A stretch of DNA of 64,000 nucleotides, from assembly GCA_905397405.1 (NCBI GenBank), contig CAJPVJ010000004.1:1-64000 (forward strand), read 5' to 3'. The position numbers and the translations under genes were made by a program. Below the pieces are notes generated by a model, which worked only from the letters and a program-made list of their open reading frames with translations, ran no database searches and was not told the origin of the DNA. Below are positions 8,960 to 18,914 of this stretch, piece after piece (the first letter of the stretch is position 1; each line of letters starts with the position of its first letter). This stretch comes from Oppiella nova (lineage: Eukaryota > Arthropoda > Arachnida > Sarcoptiformes > Oppiidae).

Positions 8960-9712
8960 ATGATGTCTAAGGTTCAGGATGATTCAACTTCTCCCATCAT
9001 GCCACAAGTGATAATTTCTGCACAGCAACTTACACAAAAGATAGAATTACCTCATCAAACGCTTACAATTTTTGAAAATCTAAATCTTAATATTTATACA
9101 GGTGAACAGGTTGCGATTACTGGACGTTCTGGTTCCGGAAAATCAACTTTATTGGGCATCCTTGCTACTCTTGATCAAGCCAGTGCAGGTCAACTCAGTG
9201 TTTGTGGTGAATCAATTGAGCATTTAAATGAAGAACAACGTGCGTTGATTCGACTTCAATATATTGGTTTTGTATTTCAATCTTTCCAGTTGCTCCCACA
9301 TCTTTCTGCCTTAGAAAATGTGATGTTACCATTACGTTTACAGAAGAATTTTAATTATGCACACGCAGAACAAAAATCTTTAAGTTTATTGGCCAAAGTT
9401 GGTTTAGAACGACAAAGCCAACAAACACCGAAAGTATTGTCTGGTGGGGAGCAACAACGGGTTGCCATTGCACGAGCTTTAATTTCTGACCCCAAAATTA
9501 TTTTTGCTGACGAACCTACAGGCAATTTAGATGAACATACTGCATTTGAAATTGAACAACTCTTATTTGATTTAAATAAAGAACTCGGTACAACTTTAGT
9601 GCTTGTCACTCACGATTCGCAATTGGCAGCACAGTGCCAACGTCATTATGAATTAAAAGATGGTCAATTGATTGAACATGCTCAAACGCCTCAATCGAAT
9701 GAGGTGGTGTAA
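8960..9712 (+). CDS. ABC transporter ATP-binding protein, YbbA/LolD-like
   Basis: 250 aa ATPase of the MacB/LolD group. Walker A GRSGSGKST, Q-loop VFQSFQLLPHLSALENVMLPL, signature LSGGEQQRVAIARAL, Walker B IIFADEPTGNLD and the H-loop VTHD are all present and intact. The start is set by an AAGG ribosome-binding site (8950-8953) six nt before ATG 8960; a second ATG follows directly. The stop overlaps the permease start by one base (TAATG), so the two form one exporter. By homology with E. coli YbbA/YbbP the complex may move lipids or hydrophobic molecules; the substrate is not known. Confidence 0.9.
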   Translation: MMSKVQDDSTSPIMPQVIISAQQLTQKIELPHQTLTIFENLNLNIYTGEQVAITGRSGSGKSTLLGILATLDQASAGQLSVCGESIEHLNEEQRALIRLQYIGFVFQSFQLLPHLSALENVMLPLRLQKNFNYAHAEQKSLSLLAKVGLERQSQQTPKVLSGGEQQRVAIARALISDPKIIFADEPTGNLDEHTAFEIEQLLFDLNKELGTTLVLVTHDSQLAAQCQRHYELKDGQLIEHAQTPQSNEVV

Positions 9713-12321
9713 TGTTGACCTTGTTTAAACCCTTATTTAGGCAAAGTTTTGCCAGTTCAGGCATATATTTGCTGATTATTGCATTGAGTTTAGCCATTAG
9801 TGCGACTACTGCATTAAAGTTTAGCAATGATCAAGTCAAACAAGCAGTGACCTTACAAGCTGCCAAAATGCAAGCTGCAGATTTACAACTTAGTGATACA
9901 GATCCAATTGACCAACAATGGATCAAACAGGCTGATGATTTAAAATTAAAACAGTCCCATGTCACCATTTTTGGTTCAATGGCCTCTACACAGGATCAGT
10001 TTGTTATGGTCAATGTGAAAGCCATTGACACAGCATTTCCCTTACGTGGTGAATTAAGAATTGCGCCAAAACAAGCCTTACAAAGTGGCGGGGTTTGGCT
10101 AAGCAAACGCGCACAAGAATTATTAAAATTAAACCTAGGCGATAGCGTTCAAATTGCCAATGGTCAGTTTAAAGTTACTGGCATCATTGAACATGATTCA
10201 AATCAAGAATTAGGCTTTTCTGCCTTTTCGCCAACCGTGATTATCTCTCAAGCAGATGTTGCAAAAACGGGTGCAATTCAAGTTGGAAGTCGGATTGAAT
10301 ATCGTTTGTTGATGGCAGGGGATGCGGAGTCGATTGCAACATATCAGCAATTTTTTAAGACATTTAAAGCACAAGAAAAGCAAAATGTGAATTCAAAGAT
10401 TGCACAAAATTCGGACGCAGATTCAGCTTTAAGTGCATCAAGTGCCAATACATTGACTGAAAACACATTGACTGAAAAGCAGCCAACAACACACTCACAA
10501 ACAGATCAATCCATACAAGATCAACAAAATGCGGATAATGAATTAGATGCACAAAGTAATTTAAGACTACGTAATGCAGATGAGGGCAATTCACGCTTAC
10601 TTAAACCAATTGAAAACCTCGATACTTTCTTACAATTGGCCAATATTCTGACGATTCTTTTATGTGGTTTAGCCATCGCTTTAACCAGTCAGCGTTATGT
10701 ACAGCAGAACCAAGATCATATTGCACTGATGCGTTGTATGGGGGCAACGAAACGGCAGATTTTCCAAACTTATCTTGGGTTACTGAGCGTCGTTATTTTA
10801 ATCGCCATTGTCATTGGCAGTATTTTAGGACTGATTTTAGGTTATTCATTATTGCAATTGATGTTGCAGATGATTCCTAACCTAGAGTTGCAATTTTCAA
10901 TGTTGCAGATGCTGATTGGTCCTTTGCCTATTGCAATTTTTACCAGTGCGATTGTATTGATTGGATTTATTTTACCGAGCTTGTGGCAACTGTTAAATAC
11001 ACCGCCTATTCGGGTGATACGCCAACAAGAAAAGTCGGCACGTTCAATGTTGTGGATGATGGCTACAGGTTTAGTCAGCCTGATTATTTTTAGTTTGGTC
11101 TTGACCGAAAATCTGATACTTACTGTGTTGGTGATGGGTGCAGTCATTGTGTTAACAGCTTTGTTATATGCTGTGGTTTGGATGATTTTAAAGACTTTAA
11201 AATCAATGAAAAATAGGCTCTCAGCCTATATCCGAACCCCTTCGCAAACCGCATTACAAATTACCGCTTTGGCATTGGGTTTAAGTCTGATCACGGTACT
11301 TGCTGTATTGAGAACTGATTTATTAGAGCGTTGGCAGCAACAATTGCCTGAGGGAACGCCTAACCAGTTTATTTATGGTCTACCACCATTTGAACTGGAG
11401 GCTTTTAAACAACAATTGGCACAGCAACACTGGAAAAGCACACCGTTATATCCCAATGTCAAAGGGCGCTTATTGGCAAAAAATGGTCAAGCTTTTGCTG
11501 CCCAATTGGTGAAAACCAATAATTCTTTACGTCGTGAGTTAAATCTCACCCAAGCAGATCATTATCCACAAGACAATATCATTGTTGCTGGAAATGCTCA
11601 ATTGACTCAAGTTGGGCAGGTGTCTGTAGAGGCTAAACTGGCTGAAGAATTGGGCATCAAAATTGGCGATCGTTTAACCTTTAGTTTGCCTGAGGGAAAT
11701 TTGGACGCGCAAGTTGTGAATTTGCGTACCGTGGAATGGCAAAGCTTTAGTCCAAACTTTTTCTTTATTTTTACTCCAAAGACGTTGGATGAAAACGCAG
11801 GCAGCTACTTAGGGAGTTTTTATGTGCCGCCGAGTGAAAAAATCAAGATGGTTAATCTGATTCAACAATTTTCCAATACGGTCTTTATTGACGTCTCTTT
11901 AATTTTTGATGAAATTAAAAACTTGGTTTCTGTGTTGGTTAAAATCATTACGGTTTTGGCAGTATTGGTGAGTTTATCTGGCTTTTTGGTACTGATTGCC
12001 TGTATCAATTTGCTGATGGATGAACGTAAAAAAGAAGTGGCATTGCTACGCTCTTTTGGTAGTTCAAAGCGCCAGTTAAAAAATATGATGAGTTTTGAAA
12101 TCGGCTTTATTGGATTATTGGCGGGAATCGTTTCCTGTTTCTTTGCAGAGATGATTAGTGCCGTTGCCAGTTATCGTATGGAAATGGTGATGCAATTACA
12201 TTGGGAAATTTGGCTGATTTTACCAATTTCGATGGCAGTGTTGTGCGCATTGATTGGGCGTTACCGATTGAGCTATTTATCCGAAATCCCACCATTGCAA
12301 AGTCTAAGAGAGTTGAATTAA
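9712..12321 (+). CDS. ABC transporter permease, FtsX-like (YbbP type)
   Basis: 869 aa inner-membrane permease with two FtsX-type modules: an N-terminal helix (~18-36), a periplasmic MacB-like domain, three helices around 305-430 (ILTILLCGLAIAL; MRCMGATKRQIFQTYLGLL), then a further membrane block (~450-500), a second periplasmic region and a final three-helix module (ALLRSFGSSKRQLKNM). The two 'RxxG(A/S)(T/S)KRQ' coupling motifs are well kept. Residues ~220-300 form a polar, Asn/Gln/Ser-rich insert with an internal NTLTE repeat, unusual for this family. Co-transcribed with the ATPase by a one-base overlap. Confidence 0.9.
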   Translation: MLTLFKPLFRQSFASSGIYLLIIALSLAISATTALKFSNDQVKQAVTLQAAKMQAADLQLSDTDPIDQQWIKQADDLKLKQSHVTIFGSMASTQDQFVMVNVKAIDTAFPLRGELRIAPKQALQSGGVWLSKRAQELLKLNLGDSVQIANGQFKVTGIIEHDSNQELGFSAFSPTVIISQADVAKTGAIQVGSRIEYRLLMAGDAESIATYQQFFKTFKAQEKQNVNSKIAQNSDADSALSASSANTLTENTLTEKQPTTHSQTDQSIQDQQNADNELDAQSNLRLRNADEGNSRLLKPIENLDTFLQLANILTILLCGLAIALTSQRYVQQNQDHIALMRCMGATKRQIFQTYLGLLSVVILIAIVIGSILGLILGYSLLQLMLQMIPNLELQFSMLQMLIGPLPIAIFTSAIVLIGFILPSLWQLLNTPPIRVIRQQEKSARSMLWMMATGLVSLIIFSLVLTENLILTVLVMGAVIVLTALLYAVVWMILKTLKSMKNRLSAYIRTPSQTALQITALALGLSLITVLAVLRTDLLERWQQQLPEGTPNQFIYGLPPFELEAFKQQLAQQHWKSTPLYPNVKGRLLAKNGQAFAAQLVKTNNSLRRELNLTQADHYPQDNIIVAGNAQLTQVGQVSVEAKLAEELGIKIGDRLTFSLPEGNLDAQVVNLRTVEWQSFSPNFFFIFTPKTLDENAGSYLGSFYVPPSEKIKMVNLIQQFSNTVFIDVSLIFDEIKNLVSVLVKIITVLAVLVSLSGFLVLIACINLLMDERKKEVALLRSFGSSKRQLKNMMSFEIGFIGLLAGIVSCFFAEMISAVASYRMEMVMQLHWEIWLILPISMAVLCALIGRYRLSYLSEIPPLQSLRELN

Positions 12322-12348
12322 ACCGCTTTGTTTAAGTGGTTTTATCTG
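12322..12348 (+). terminator. Hairpin after the ABC permease
   Basis: Imperfect inverted repeat AAACCGCTT / AAGTGGTTT (one G-T pair) directly after the stop codon, followed by a short T-rich run. Probable terminator of the ABC operon. Confidence 0.5.
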
Positions 12349-12402
12349 GCTGTTTAATCTCAGTTGAGCCCTTAAAAGACTGCCCAGTGAAGACAGTAAA
12401 TT

Positions 12403-12434
12403 AAAAAATGGTGACCTATAGGCCGCCATTTTTT
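12403..12434. terminator. Bidirectional terminator upstream of rhomboid gene 3' end
   Basis: Inverted repeat AAAAAATGGTG / CGCCATTTTTT (one G-T pair), loop 10 nt. Its A/T-tracts suit termination of both the ABC operon and the converging rhomboid gene. Confidence 0.75.
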
Positions 12435-12498
12435 ATGCTTCTTGAATTGAGTGTACTCTGCAATGTTTTATTGCGGCATAGACAAGCTATTTTAGAGA

Positions 12499-13308
12499 TT
12501 AAAAGTTTAATTGCTCACGCATTTGTGCAATGGCTTGTTGCCAAAGTGGGCTAAGTGGTCCAACGAGATGCTGGCAATAGAGATAAACCGCATAGGTTGC
12601 TGCAATCCCTAAAATCACAATGATAATATTGGCAGCTTTACCCATTTTGGCACGTTGTGTTGCATACCAAGCCAAAGCCATGACCGCACCCATTAACATC
12701 CCACCGATATGGGCAGCATTATTAATTCCAGAGGCTAAAAAGCCAAAAGCTAAGTTGATCGCAAGTACGGTTAAAAGTGATCTTTTATCTAAAATGAATC
12801 TTTGATTCGGGGTAGGTGGGAACAACGATAGTAGTGTCAGTGCACCACCAAGTCCCATCACAGCACCCGATGCACCTGCAGATACATGAGGAAAGAGTTT
12901 TTGATCAAAATTTTGCAGCAGTTCGTAGCTATTTCGAATATCCAAATAACCACTTAATAAACTTCCCATGAGTCCAGCAAGGATATAAAGTCCAAGGAAA
13001 TAAAACTTTCCTAAAGTTTTTTCAGCAACATCACCAAAAATATACAGTGCCCACATATTCATCATTAGATGCAGGATACCGAAGTGAAAAAACATACTGC
13101 TGAATAAGCGATATGGTTCCTCTAAGAAGGTTAAAGGTGCATAATCAGCACCCCAACGCAACGCGTCCAATGTTGTCGGGTCAGTAATATTGACACCTGA
13201 TAAGACTTGGATGGCAAATAAACCGACATTGATGACAATCAGCAATAAGGTTATTTTACCAATAGAATTGGGTTGGCTATAAGTTGAAAGATCTTGATAT
13301 TTAGACAT
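12499..13308 (-). CDS. Rhomboid-family intramembrane serine protease
   Basis: 269 aa, six to seven membrane helices. The catalytic dyad is visible: Ser147 in SAGASGAVMG and His200 in NNAAHIGGMLMG; the conserved HLMMNMWALYIFG helix (80-92) carries the oxyanion-hole Asn. The family cleaves single-pass membrane proteins within the bilayer; substrates here are unknown. There is a long loop (~120-142) before the catalytic helix. Single gene, divergent from mtgA with a 73-bp gap. Confidence 0.92.
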   Translation of the reverse strand: MSKYQDLSTYSQPNSIGKITLLLIVINVGLFAIQVLSGVNITDPTTLDALRWGADYAPLTFLEEPYRLFSSMFFHFGILHLMMNMWALYIFGDVAEKTLGKFYFLGLYILAGLMGSLLSGYLDIRNSYELLQNFDQKLFPHVSAGASGAVMGLGGALTLLSLFPPTPNQRFILDKRSLLTVLAINLAFGFLASGINNAAHIGGMLMGAVMALAWYATQRAKMGKAANIIIVILGIAATYAVYLYCQHLVGPLSPLWQQAIAQMREQLNF

Positions 13309-13381
13309 GCTATTGCTTAGCTTTTTATAGATAGATTCAGCTTAACATGAAACGTCAGAATTTTCGGAGTAAGCAGCTGAC

Positions 13382-14056
13382 ATGAAAGCTTTTATTGTTC
13401 GTGCTTTGTTAATTGTGGTCAGTATTTTGATCATGATTCAGCTATGGATTTTCTCAAGTTTAATTTATTGGCGTACTCATGATGTAGAAACCACCATGTT
13501 TATGCGTTGGACATATCTGTCTGATTTTGAGCCGATTCAACATCAATGGCGCGACTATGACAAGATCAGTGATAACTTTAAACATGCAATTGTCGCAGCT
13601 GAAGATGCCAAATTTCTCGATCATCATGGTTTCGACTGGGATGGTATTGAAAATGCACTACAACGTAATCTTAAAAAAGACAAAGTAGTCGCCGGTGGTT
13701 CAACGATCTCTCAACAATTGGCTAAAAATTTATTCTTCTATAATCGTCGCTCATTTATTCGCAAAGGTCAGGAAGCGATTGCCACCACCATGATGGAGCG
13801 GATGTGGACTAAACAGCGCATTTTAGAAGTCTATATGAACTCTGTTGAATTTGGTGATCATATCTATGGTGTTGAAGCTGCATCACAACATTACTTTTCT
13901 AAGAGCGCGGCAAGTTTAAGTCGTGAACAGGCCGCATTTTTAGCAGTGATTTTAACCAATCCGAAGTATTATCAAAAAAATCGTGATGATTCTAAGCTTC
14001 AATACCGTAAGCGTTTGGTTTTGAAGTATATGCGTTATACCCGTATTCCAGATTGA
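13382..14056 (+). CDS. mtgA: Monofunctional peptidoglycan transglycosylase
   Basis: 224 aa, GT51 family. One N-terminal anchor helix ([23 protein letters not shown]) and a periplasmic transglycosylase domain with all usual motifs: [18 protein letters not shown] (catalytic Glu), [41 protein letters not shown] and [17 protein letters not shown]. It polymerises lipid II into glycan strands without a transpeptidase domain. Length is normal and the start is the first ATG after a GGAG-like site (TTCGGAGTAAGCAGCTGAC). Confidence 0.95.
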   Translation: MKAFIVRALLIVVSILIMIQLWIFSSLIYWRTHDVETTMFMRWTYLSDFEPIQHQWRDYDKISDNFKHAIVAAEDAKFLDHHGFDWDGIENALQRNLKKDKVVAGGSTISQQLAKNLFFYNRRSFIRKGQEAIATTMMERMWTKQRILEVYMNSVEFGDHIYGVEAASQHYFSKSAASLSREQAAFLAVILTNPKYYQKNRDDSKLQYRKRLVLKYMRYTRIPD

Positions 14057-14074
14057 CGCTAAATAAATGAATTT

Positions 14075-14103
14075 AAAAAAGCACAAATTGATGTGCTTTT
14101 TTT
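14075..14103 (+). terminator. Intrinsic terminator of mtgA
   Basis: Inverted repeat AAAAAAGCACA / TGTGCTTTTTT with a six-nt loop and a run of T, 18 nt after the stop codon. Confidence 0.85.
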
Positions 14104-14187
14104 ATGAAGCGATGCTTTTTTTATGAAATTGTCACAAATTTGAAGCATACTAGAATTAAGACATTTTTTTTGATGCAGGTTTATTGC

Positions 14188-16272
14188 ATGAATACCGCAG
14201 TGACGACAACAACGCCTACAGAATATTCTTATAATGAACGATATATAAATCGTGAGCTTTCAATTTTAGATTTCCATTTACGTGTTTTAGAGCAAGCCGT
14301 TGATCCTTTACATCCCTTGCTTGAACGTATGAATTTCTTATTGATCTTTTCTCGTAATATGGATGAATTTTTTGAAATCCGTGTTGCAGGAATGATGGAA
14401 CAATTAACTTTAGGGAATGAAAGTCGTTCACCAGATGGTTTGACGCCAAAACAAGTTTTAGACCAAATCTCTAAAACTGCACATGAAGCGATTGAGCGTC
14501 AGTACCGTATCCTCAATGAGGAAATTTTTCCTAAGTTACGTGAAGAAGACATTTGCTTTTTACGTCGTGGCGAGTTAACGCCTGCACAATCTGTGTGGAT
14601 TAAAAAATATTTCCAAGAACAAGTTGCACCAGTGCTTACTCCCATTAGCCTTGATCCTGCACATCCATTCCCACGATTGGTCAATAAAAGCTTAAACTTT
14701 ATTGTGACTCTAGAAGGGAAAGACGCATTTGGTCGACAAATTGATTTAGCAGTTGTACCAGCGCCACGTTCGCTTCCGCGTGTAGTGCGTTTACCTGATG
14801 AGCTTACAGGCGGCAAAGAACATTTTGTGATGTTGTCTGCGATTATTCATGAGCATGTATCGGATTTGTTCCCAGGGATGACAGCTACAGGTTGTTATCA
14901 GTTCCGTGTTACACGTAATGCAGATTTGGCACTGAATGAAGATGTAGAAGACTTAGCCAAAGCATTGAAAGGTGAATTGAGTTCACGTCGTTTTGGTCGT
15001 GCAGTACGTTTAGAAGTGACAGAAAACTGTCCAAAACATATTTATGAATATTTGCTTGAAGAATTTGATCTAGAACAAGAACAACTTTATAAAGTGGATG
15101 GGCCGGTAAATCTGGCACGTCTTGTGTCAAATTTTAAACGTCCACATATGCGTTATGACTCGCATGTGCCGGCGATTCCAAAAGTATTGAAAAAGTCTGA
15201 AAATATTTTTTCAGCAATGCAAAAACAAGACATTCTTTTACACCATCCATTTGAATCATTTGCACCAGTTATTAACTTGTTGCGTGAAGCTGCACGTGAT
15301 CCCCAAGTGCTAGCGATCAAACAAACCTTATATCGTAGTGGTGCTGACTCTGAAATTGTTCAGGTACTTGCAGAAGCGGCACGTAATGGTAAAGAAGTCA
15401 CTGCTGTGATTGAGTTAAGGGCGCGTTTTGATGAAGAATCGAATATCGCCGTTGCCAATGTATTACAAGAAGCAGGCGCTGTTGTAGTTTATGGCATCGT
15501 GGGCTATAAAACGCATGCCAAAATGATCTTGGTGGTACGCCGTGAAAATAATAAGTTAGTACGTTATGTGCATTTGGGTACGGGTAACTACCATGCAACA
15601 AATGCTCGTATCTATACTGATTATGGTTTGCTCACTACAGATAAAGAGCTCTGCGAAGATGTACATCGTATTTTCCAAGAATTGACTGGTATGGGGAAAA
15701 TGGCAAAGTTGAAAAAACTGTTACATGCGCCGTTTACTCTACATGCTCAGTTAATTGCTTTTATTGATGATGAAATTGCCAATGCCAAAGCGGGCAAGCC
15801 TGCACAAATTATTGTTAAAGTTAACGCGTTAACAGAAGTTCAATTGATCAATAAATTATATGAAGCTTCGCAAGCAGGGGTACAAATTGATCTGATTATT
15901 CGCTCAATTTGCTGTTTACGTCCTGGGTTACCAAATCTGTCTGAAAATATTCGAGTTCGTTCAATTGTCGGGCGTTTCTTAGAACATACCCGTGTTTATT
16001 ATTTCGGAAATAATGGCAATCCACGTATTTACTGTTCAAGTGCAGACTGGATGGATCGTAATTTATTTAATCGTGTAGAAGTGTGTTTCCCGATCGAAGA
16101 TCCAGCATTAAAAAAACGCATTTATCAGCAAGGTTTAGTCAATTACTTAAAAGATAATATCCGCGCTTGGCTGTTGCAAGGCGATGGGACTTGGACTCGT
16201 GTGAAACCTAAAGAAGGCGAGGCAATTTACAATGCTCAACAAAATTTGCTTGAGCACTTTGTAAATGGTTAA
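14188..16272 (+). CDS. ppk: Polyphosphate kinase 1
   Basis: 694 aa enzyme that reversibly makes inorganic polyphosphate from ATP. N-terminal domain [24 protein letters not shown] is PPK1-typical, followed by the head domain and two phospholipase-D-like catalytic domains. The autophosphorylated and helper histidines are in [13 protein letters not shown] and [12 protein letters not shown], with [12 protein letters not shown] following. ATG 14188 is preceded by an AGGT site; an upstream in-frame ATG at 14104 lies in the mtgA terminator and is not credible. Single gene with its own terminator; no exopolyphosphatase gene is adjacent. Confidence 0.95.
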   Translation: MNTAVTTTTPTEYSYNERYINRELSILDFHLRVLEQAVDPLHPLLERMNFLLIFSRNMDEFFEIRVAGMMEQLTLGNESRSPDGLTPKQVLDQISKTAHEAIERQYRILNEEIFPKLREEDICFLRRGELTPAQSVWIKKYFQEQVAPVLTPISLDPAHPFPRLVNKSLNFIVTLEGKDAFGRQIDLAVVPAPRSLPRVVRLPDELTGGKEHFVMLSAIIHEHVSDLFPGMTATGCYQFRVTRNADLALNEDVEDLAKALKGELSSRRFGRAVRLEVTENCPKHIYEYLLEEFDLEQEQLYKVDGPVNLARLVSNFKRPHMRYDSHVPAIPKVLKKSENIFSAMQKQDILLHHPFESFAPVINLLREAARDPQVLAIKQTLYRSGADSEIVQVLAEAARNGKEVTAVIELRARFDEESNIAVANVLQEAGAVVVYGIVGYKTHAKMILVVRRENNKLVRYVHLGTGNYHATNARIYTDYGLLTTDKELCEDVHRIFQELTGMGKMAKLKKLLHAPFTLHAQLIAFIDDEIANAKAGKPAQIIVKVNALTEVQLINKLYEASQAGVQIDLIIRSICCLRPGLPNLSENIRVRSIVGRFLEHTRVYYFGNNGNPRIYCSSADWMDRNLFNRVEVCFPIEDPALKKRIYQQGLVNYLKDNIRAWLLQGDGTWTRVKPKEGEAIYNAQQNLLEHFVNG

Positions 16273-16294
16273 GCCAAGATAATTTGATTGTCTT

Positions 16295-16325
16295 AAGCCC
16301 GATTAAAATTAATCGGGCTTTTTTG
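16295..16325 (+). terminator. Intrinsic terminator of ppk
   Basis: Near-perfect 12-bp inverted repeat beginning AAGCCCGATTAA and ending TTAATCGGGCTT, followed by TTTTT. Confidence 0.9.
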
Positions 16326-16433
16326 TATCAGTCAATCGGATTTTAATGAAATTGAATGACTTGGTTATTTTAGATTTAAGCTTTTTTAAATCAGCAATCA
16401 ACGCTTTTAATAAACCATTGACGTTCTTAAATA

Positions 16434-17648
16434 CTAGGATGACTTAAGCTGTTGTGGTTTTAAACTTGATAAAATTGCAGGTAATGCAATTAAATAAATC
16501 ATCGCGACAACCAACCATATAGCGCCAGTCCATCGTGTTTGGAAATGAAAGTAAAGTGTAGAAAACAACAATGGGGCAATAATCGAGGCCAGACTGATGG
16601 TTGATGCGATAACACCTTGAAACTGTCCTTGCTGCACAGCTGGGATTTTTTGTGAAACAACAGCTTGTAGTGCAGGAGTGCCGATACTTCCTAGGGCAAA
16701 GATCGGCATGATTGCAAAAATGATCCAAGCGTGTTGGGTAAAAGCCATGATGATTAATGCCATACATATACATGCCAGACCGATCAGCACGGTATTTCTT
16801 TCACCAAAATATCGGACGGCATGTTGCGGTATAAATGACTGAACCAGTACTTGGCATAAACCAAAAGTGCCTAAAGAAAGACCAACCCAAAATGTATTCC
16901 ATTTAAAGGTATCGTGTCCCCAAAGTGCCCAGGAGACACCATAAGCTTCACCGCAGGCGCTAAACAGAAAAAATATCAGCAAAATCGGTAATATACCTTT
17001 TTGAGCAAGGATAAAACCAAAACTTTTCAAGGGATTTATTTTTAAACTCGAACGTTGCGAAATAGAAGCTTGAGGGGGGACTAGGAGTGGATTGTTGCTT
17101 CGGGATTCAGGGAGTAGCCAGAATGCGATAAGCAAGTTAACGGTTGTTAAAATTGCCGCAACGAAAAAAGGTAGTCGTAACCAATATTCGCCCAATAATC
17201 CACCGAGTACAGGACCGAGAATAAATCCAATACCAAACATGGCGTTCATTAAACCGAAGTATTTTGCTCGATTTTCTTCTGACGTGGTATCAACGATATA
17301 GGCTGAAGCCACGGGCATATTGGCACTACTTATTCCAGCAATGATCCGTCCAATGAACAGCAAGATAAGAGAGGGTGAGCAAGCAAGAAACAAATAGTTG
17401 ATTGCAGAACCCGCAAGTGAAATCAGCAGAACAGGTCTTCGACCGATACGGTCACTCAAAGCACCTAAGATCGGGGAGAAAATAAATTGCATAAGCGCAT
17501 ACAGGCTTAGGAAAACCCCCATTAACAAGGCAACGTTATACTGATGGCTTAGGTCTTTCAGTAGTGAGGGAAGCAGAGGGAATATGATGCCAATGCCAAT
17601 TGCATCTAAGACAATCGTTGAAAAAATAATATATAAAGGTCGGTTCAT
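16434..17648 (-). CDS. MFS transporter, TCR/Tet-like family
   Basis: 404 aa, twelve membrane segments. It resembles the Tet(A)/(B)-type drug:H+ antiporters in the N-terminal half: TIVLDAIGIGIIFPLLPSLL, LYALMQFIFSPILGALSDRIGRRPVLLISL, and GRIIAGISSANMPVASAYIVDTTSEENRAKYFGLMNA positions are all recognisable. Chromosomal relatives are common in Acinetobacter. No tetR gene or mobile element is next to it, so an intrinsic efflux pump is more likely than an acquired tetracycline-resistance gene; the substrate is unproven. Single gene with a 347-bp upstream region before oxyR's end. Confidence 0.88.
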   Translation of the reverse strand: MNRPLYIIFSTIVLDAIGIGIIFPLLPSLLKDLSHQYNVALLMGVFLSLYALMQFIFSPILGALSDRIGRRPVLLISLAGSAINYLFLACSPSLILLFIGRIIAGISSANMPVASAYIVDTTSEENRAKYFGLMNAMFGIGFILGPVLGGLLGEYWLRLPFFVAAILTTVNLLIAFWLLPESRSNNPLLVPPQASISQRSSLKINPLKSFGFILAQKGILPILLIFFLFSACGEAYGVSWALWGHDTFKWNTFWVGLSLGTFGLCQVLVQSFIPQHAVRYFGERNTVLIGLACICMALIIMAFTQHAWIIFAIMPIFALGSIGTPALQAVVSQKIPAVQQGQFQGVIASTISLASIIAPLLFSTLYFHFQTRWTGAIWLVVAMIYLIALPAILSSLKPQQLKSS

Positions 17649-17956
17649 ACGCGTCCTATCGAAAATTCAGGCACAGAAAACTGTGGAAACCTGTTAACGA
17701 TGCTCGAAAGATTCAAGCCCTGTGGAACGCTGACCAATGCGAAGAATTGGATATGTGTCGACGAGATGGATGCATGCTTTTAAAAAACAAGCTGAGGATA
17801 GGTCGATTTTTCGCGATTTTTATCGTAACAATACATACAAAAATAAGCGAGTATTTTGTACTGCTCAAATATTATCATTCTTGATCTAGTAAAAACAAGA
17901 TCGTTGTAATTTTGCTTATGCTGATGTGATCTATAGTCTTTTTAGACATTTCAATA
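17649..17956. other. Upstream region of the Tet-like MFS gene
   Basis: About 310 bp without a gene. It should hold the promoter of the minus-strand MFS gene. I saw no regulator gene, strong palindrome or open frame in it. Confidence 0.4.
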
Positions 17957-17984
17957 AAAAAGGAGTCAATCATGACTCCTTTTA
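17957..17984 (-). terminator. Terminator of the rubA-rubB-estB-oxyR operon
   Basis: Inverted repeat AAAAGGAGTCA / TGACTCCTTTT with a four-nt loop just after the oxyR stop. On the minus strand the stem is followed by a run of T. Confidence 0.85.
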
Positions 17985-17995
17985 GTATCGGAAAA

Positions 17996-18901
17996 TTAAC
18001 GTAAATTTGGCGTGATTTTTTGAAGAATTTGTACCAACACATCAAATTCACTTTGTAGCGGTGTACTTTTACGTGTAACTAAAGCCAGAGTACGTGATGG
18101 TGCATTCTCAATAGGTTTAACCACAATCTGATCATTGTTTTTCAGCATATGTGCATGAATTGCAATCTCAGGAAGCAGTGTATAGCCTAAGTTTGAACTG
18201 ACCATTTCCACTAAAGTTGGCAATGAGCTCGCTTTTAAACGGTGATCATTTTTACGCTCACCGATTGGGCAAACACTTAAGGTATGATCACGTAAGCAAT
18301 GACCTTCTTCAAGGAGCATGAGATGAGAAAGATCTAAATCATCTAAGCTTCTTGCATTCATCGCATTTTGATCTGCTTTATTGCAGACTAAGAATAAATC
18401 TTCTTTCGCAATTTCAGCAACTTTCAAACCACGTGTGTCGAATGGTAAAGCTAGCATGATCACATCTAGATTGCCATGCTCAAGTTTTTCAACAATTTTT
18501 TCACTTTGTGCTTCATGCAGATGCAACTGAATTTTTGGAAGTTGTTTATGCACTTCTTCCAAAAGCTGCGACAAAATGAAAGGGGCGATGGTTGGAATAA
18601 TCCCTAAATGCAAATCACCAGTTAACGGTTCACTCATTTCTCGACTTAACCGCATCAAGTCCTGAGCATCGGCGAGTAGAACACGGGCTCGGGCAACAAC
18701 TTGCTCACCTAGAGGAGTTAAACGTACGTTTTGGCGATCACGTTCTACGAGTACGCCACCCAATAAACGTTCTAACTCCATGATTCCACCAGATAAAGTA
18801 GATTGAGTTACAAACGAACGGCGCGCTGCTTCAGTGAAGTGCAGCGTCTCAGACAGTGTCACTAAATATGACAACTGTCTTAGGGATGGTAATGCAGCCA
18901 T
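17996..18901 (-). CDS. oxyR: OxyR, peroxide-sensing LysR-type regulator
   Basis: 301 aa LysR-family activator. Helix-turn-helix in residues ~16-45 (LHFTEAARRSFVTQSTLSGGIMELE). The redox pair Cys202 and Cys211 sits in EEGHCLRDHTLSVC, nine residues apart as in E. coli Cys199/Cys208, so a peroxide-induced disulfide is expected. It is the last gene of the rubA-rubB-estB-oxyR run; only 13 bp separate it from estB. In A. baylyi ADP1 the same four genes form an operon. Typical targets (catalase, ahpC) are not in this window. Confidence 0.95.
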   Translation of the reverse strand: MAALPSLRQLSYLVTLSETLHFTEAARRSFVTQSTLSGGIMELERLLGGVLVERDRQNVRLTPLGEQVVARARVLLADAQDLMRLSREMSEPLTGDLHLGIIPTIAPFILSQLLEEVHKQLPKIQLHLHEAQSEKIVEKLEHGNLDVIMLALPFDTRGLKVAEIAKEDLFLVCNKADQNAMNARSLDDLDLSHLMLLEEGHCLRDHTLSVCPIGERKNDHRLKASSLPTLVEMVSSNLGYTLLPEIAIHAHMLKNNDQIVVKPIENAPSRTLALVTRKSTPLQSEFDVLVQILQKITPNLR

Positions 18902-18914
18902 AGTGTCCTAATGC

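Noticed and set aside
16434-17648. Tet(A)-like gene as an acquired tetracycline-resistance determinant
   Set aside because: Similarity to Tet pumps is only family level, no tetR or mobile element adjoins it, and such chromosomal MFS genes are common in the genus.
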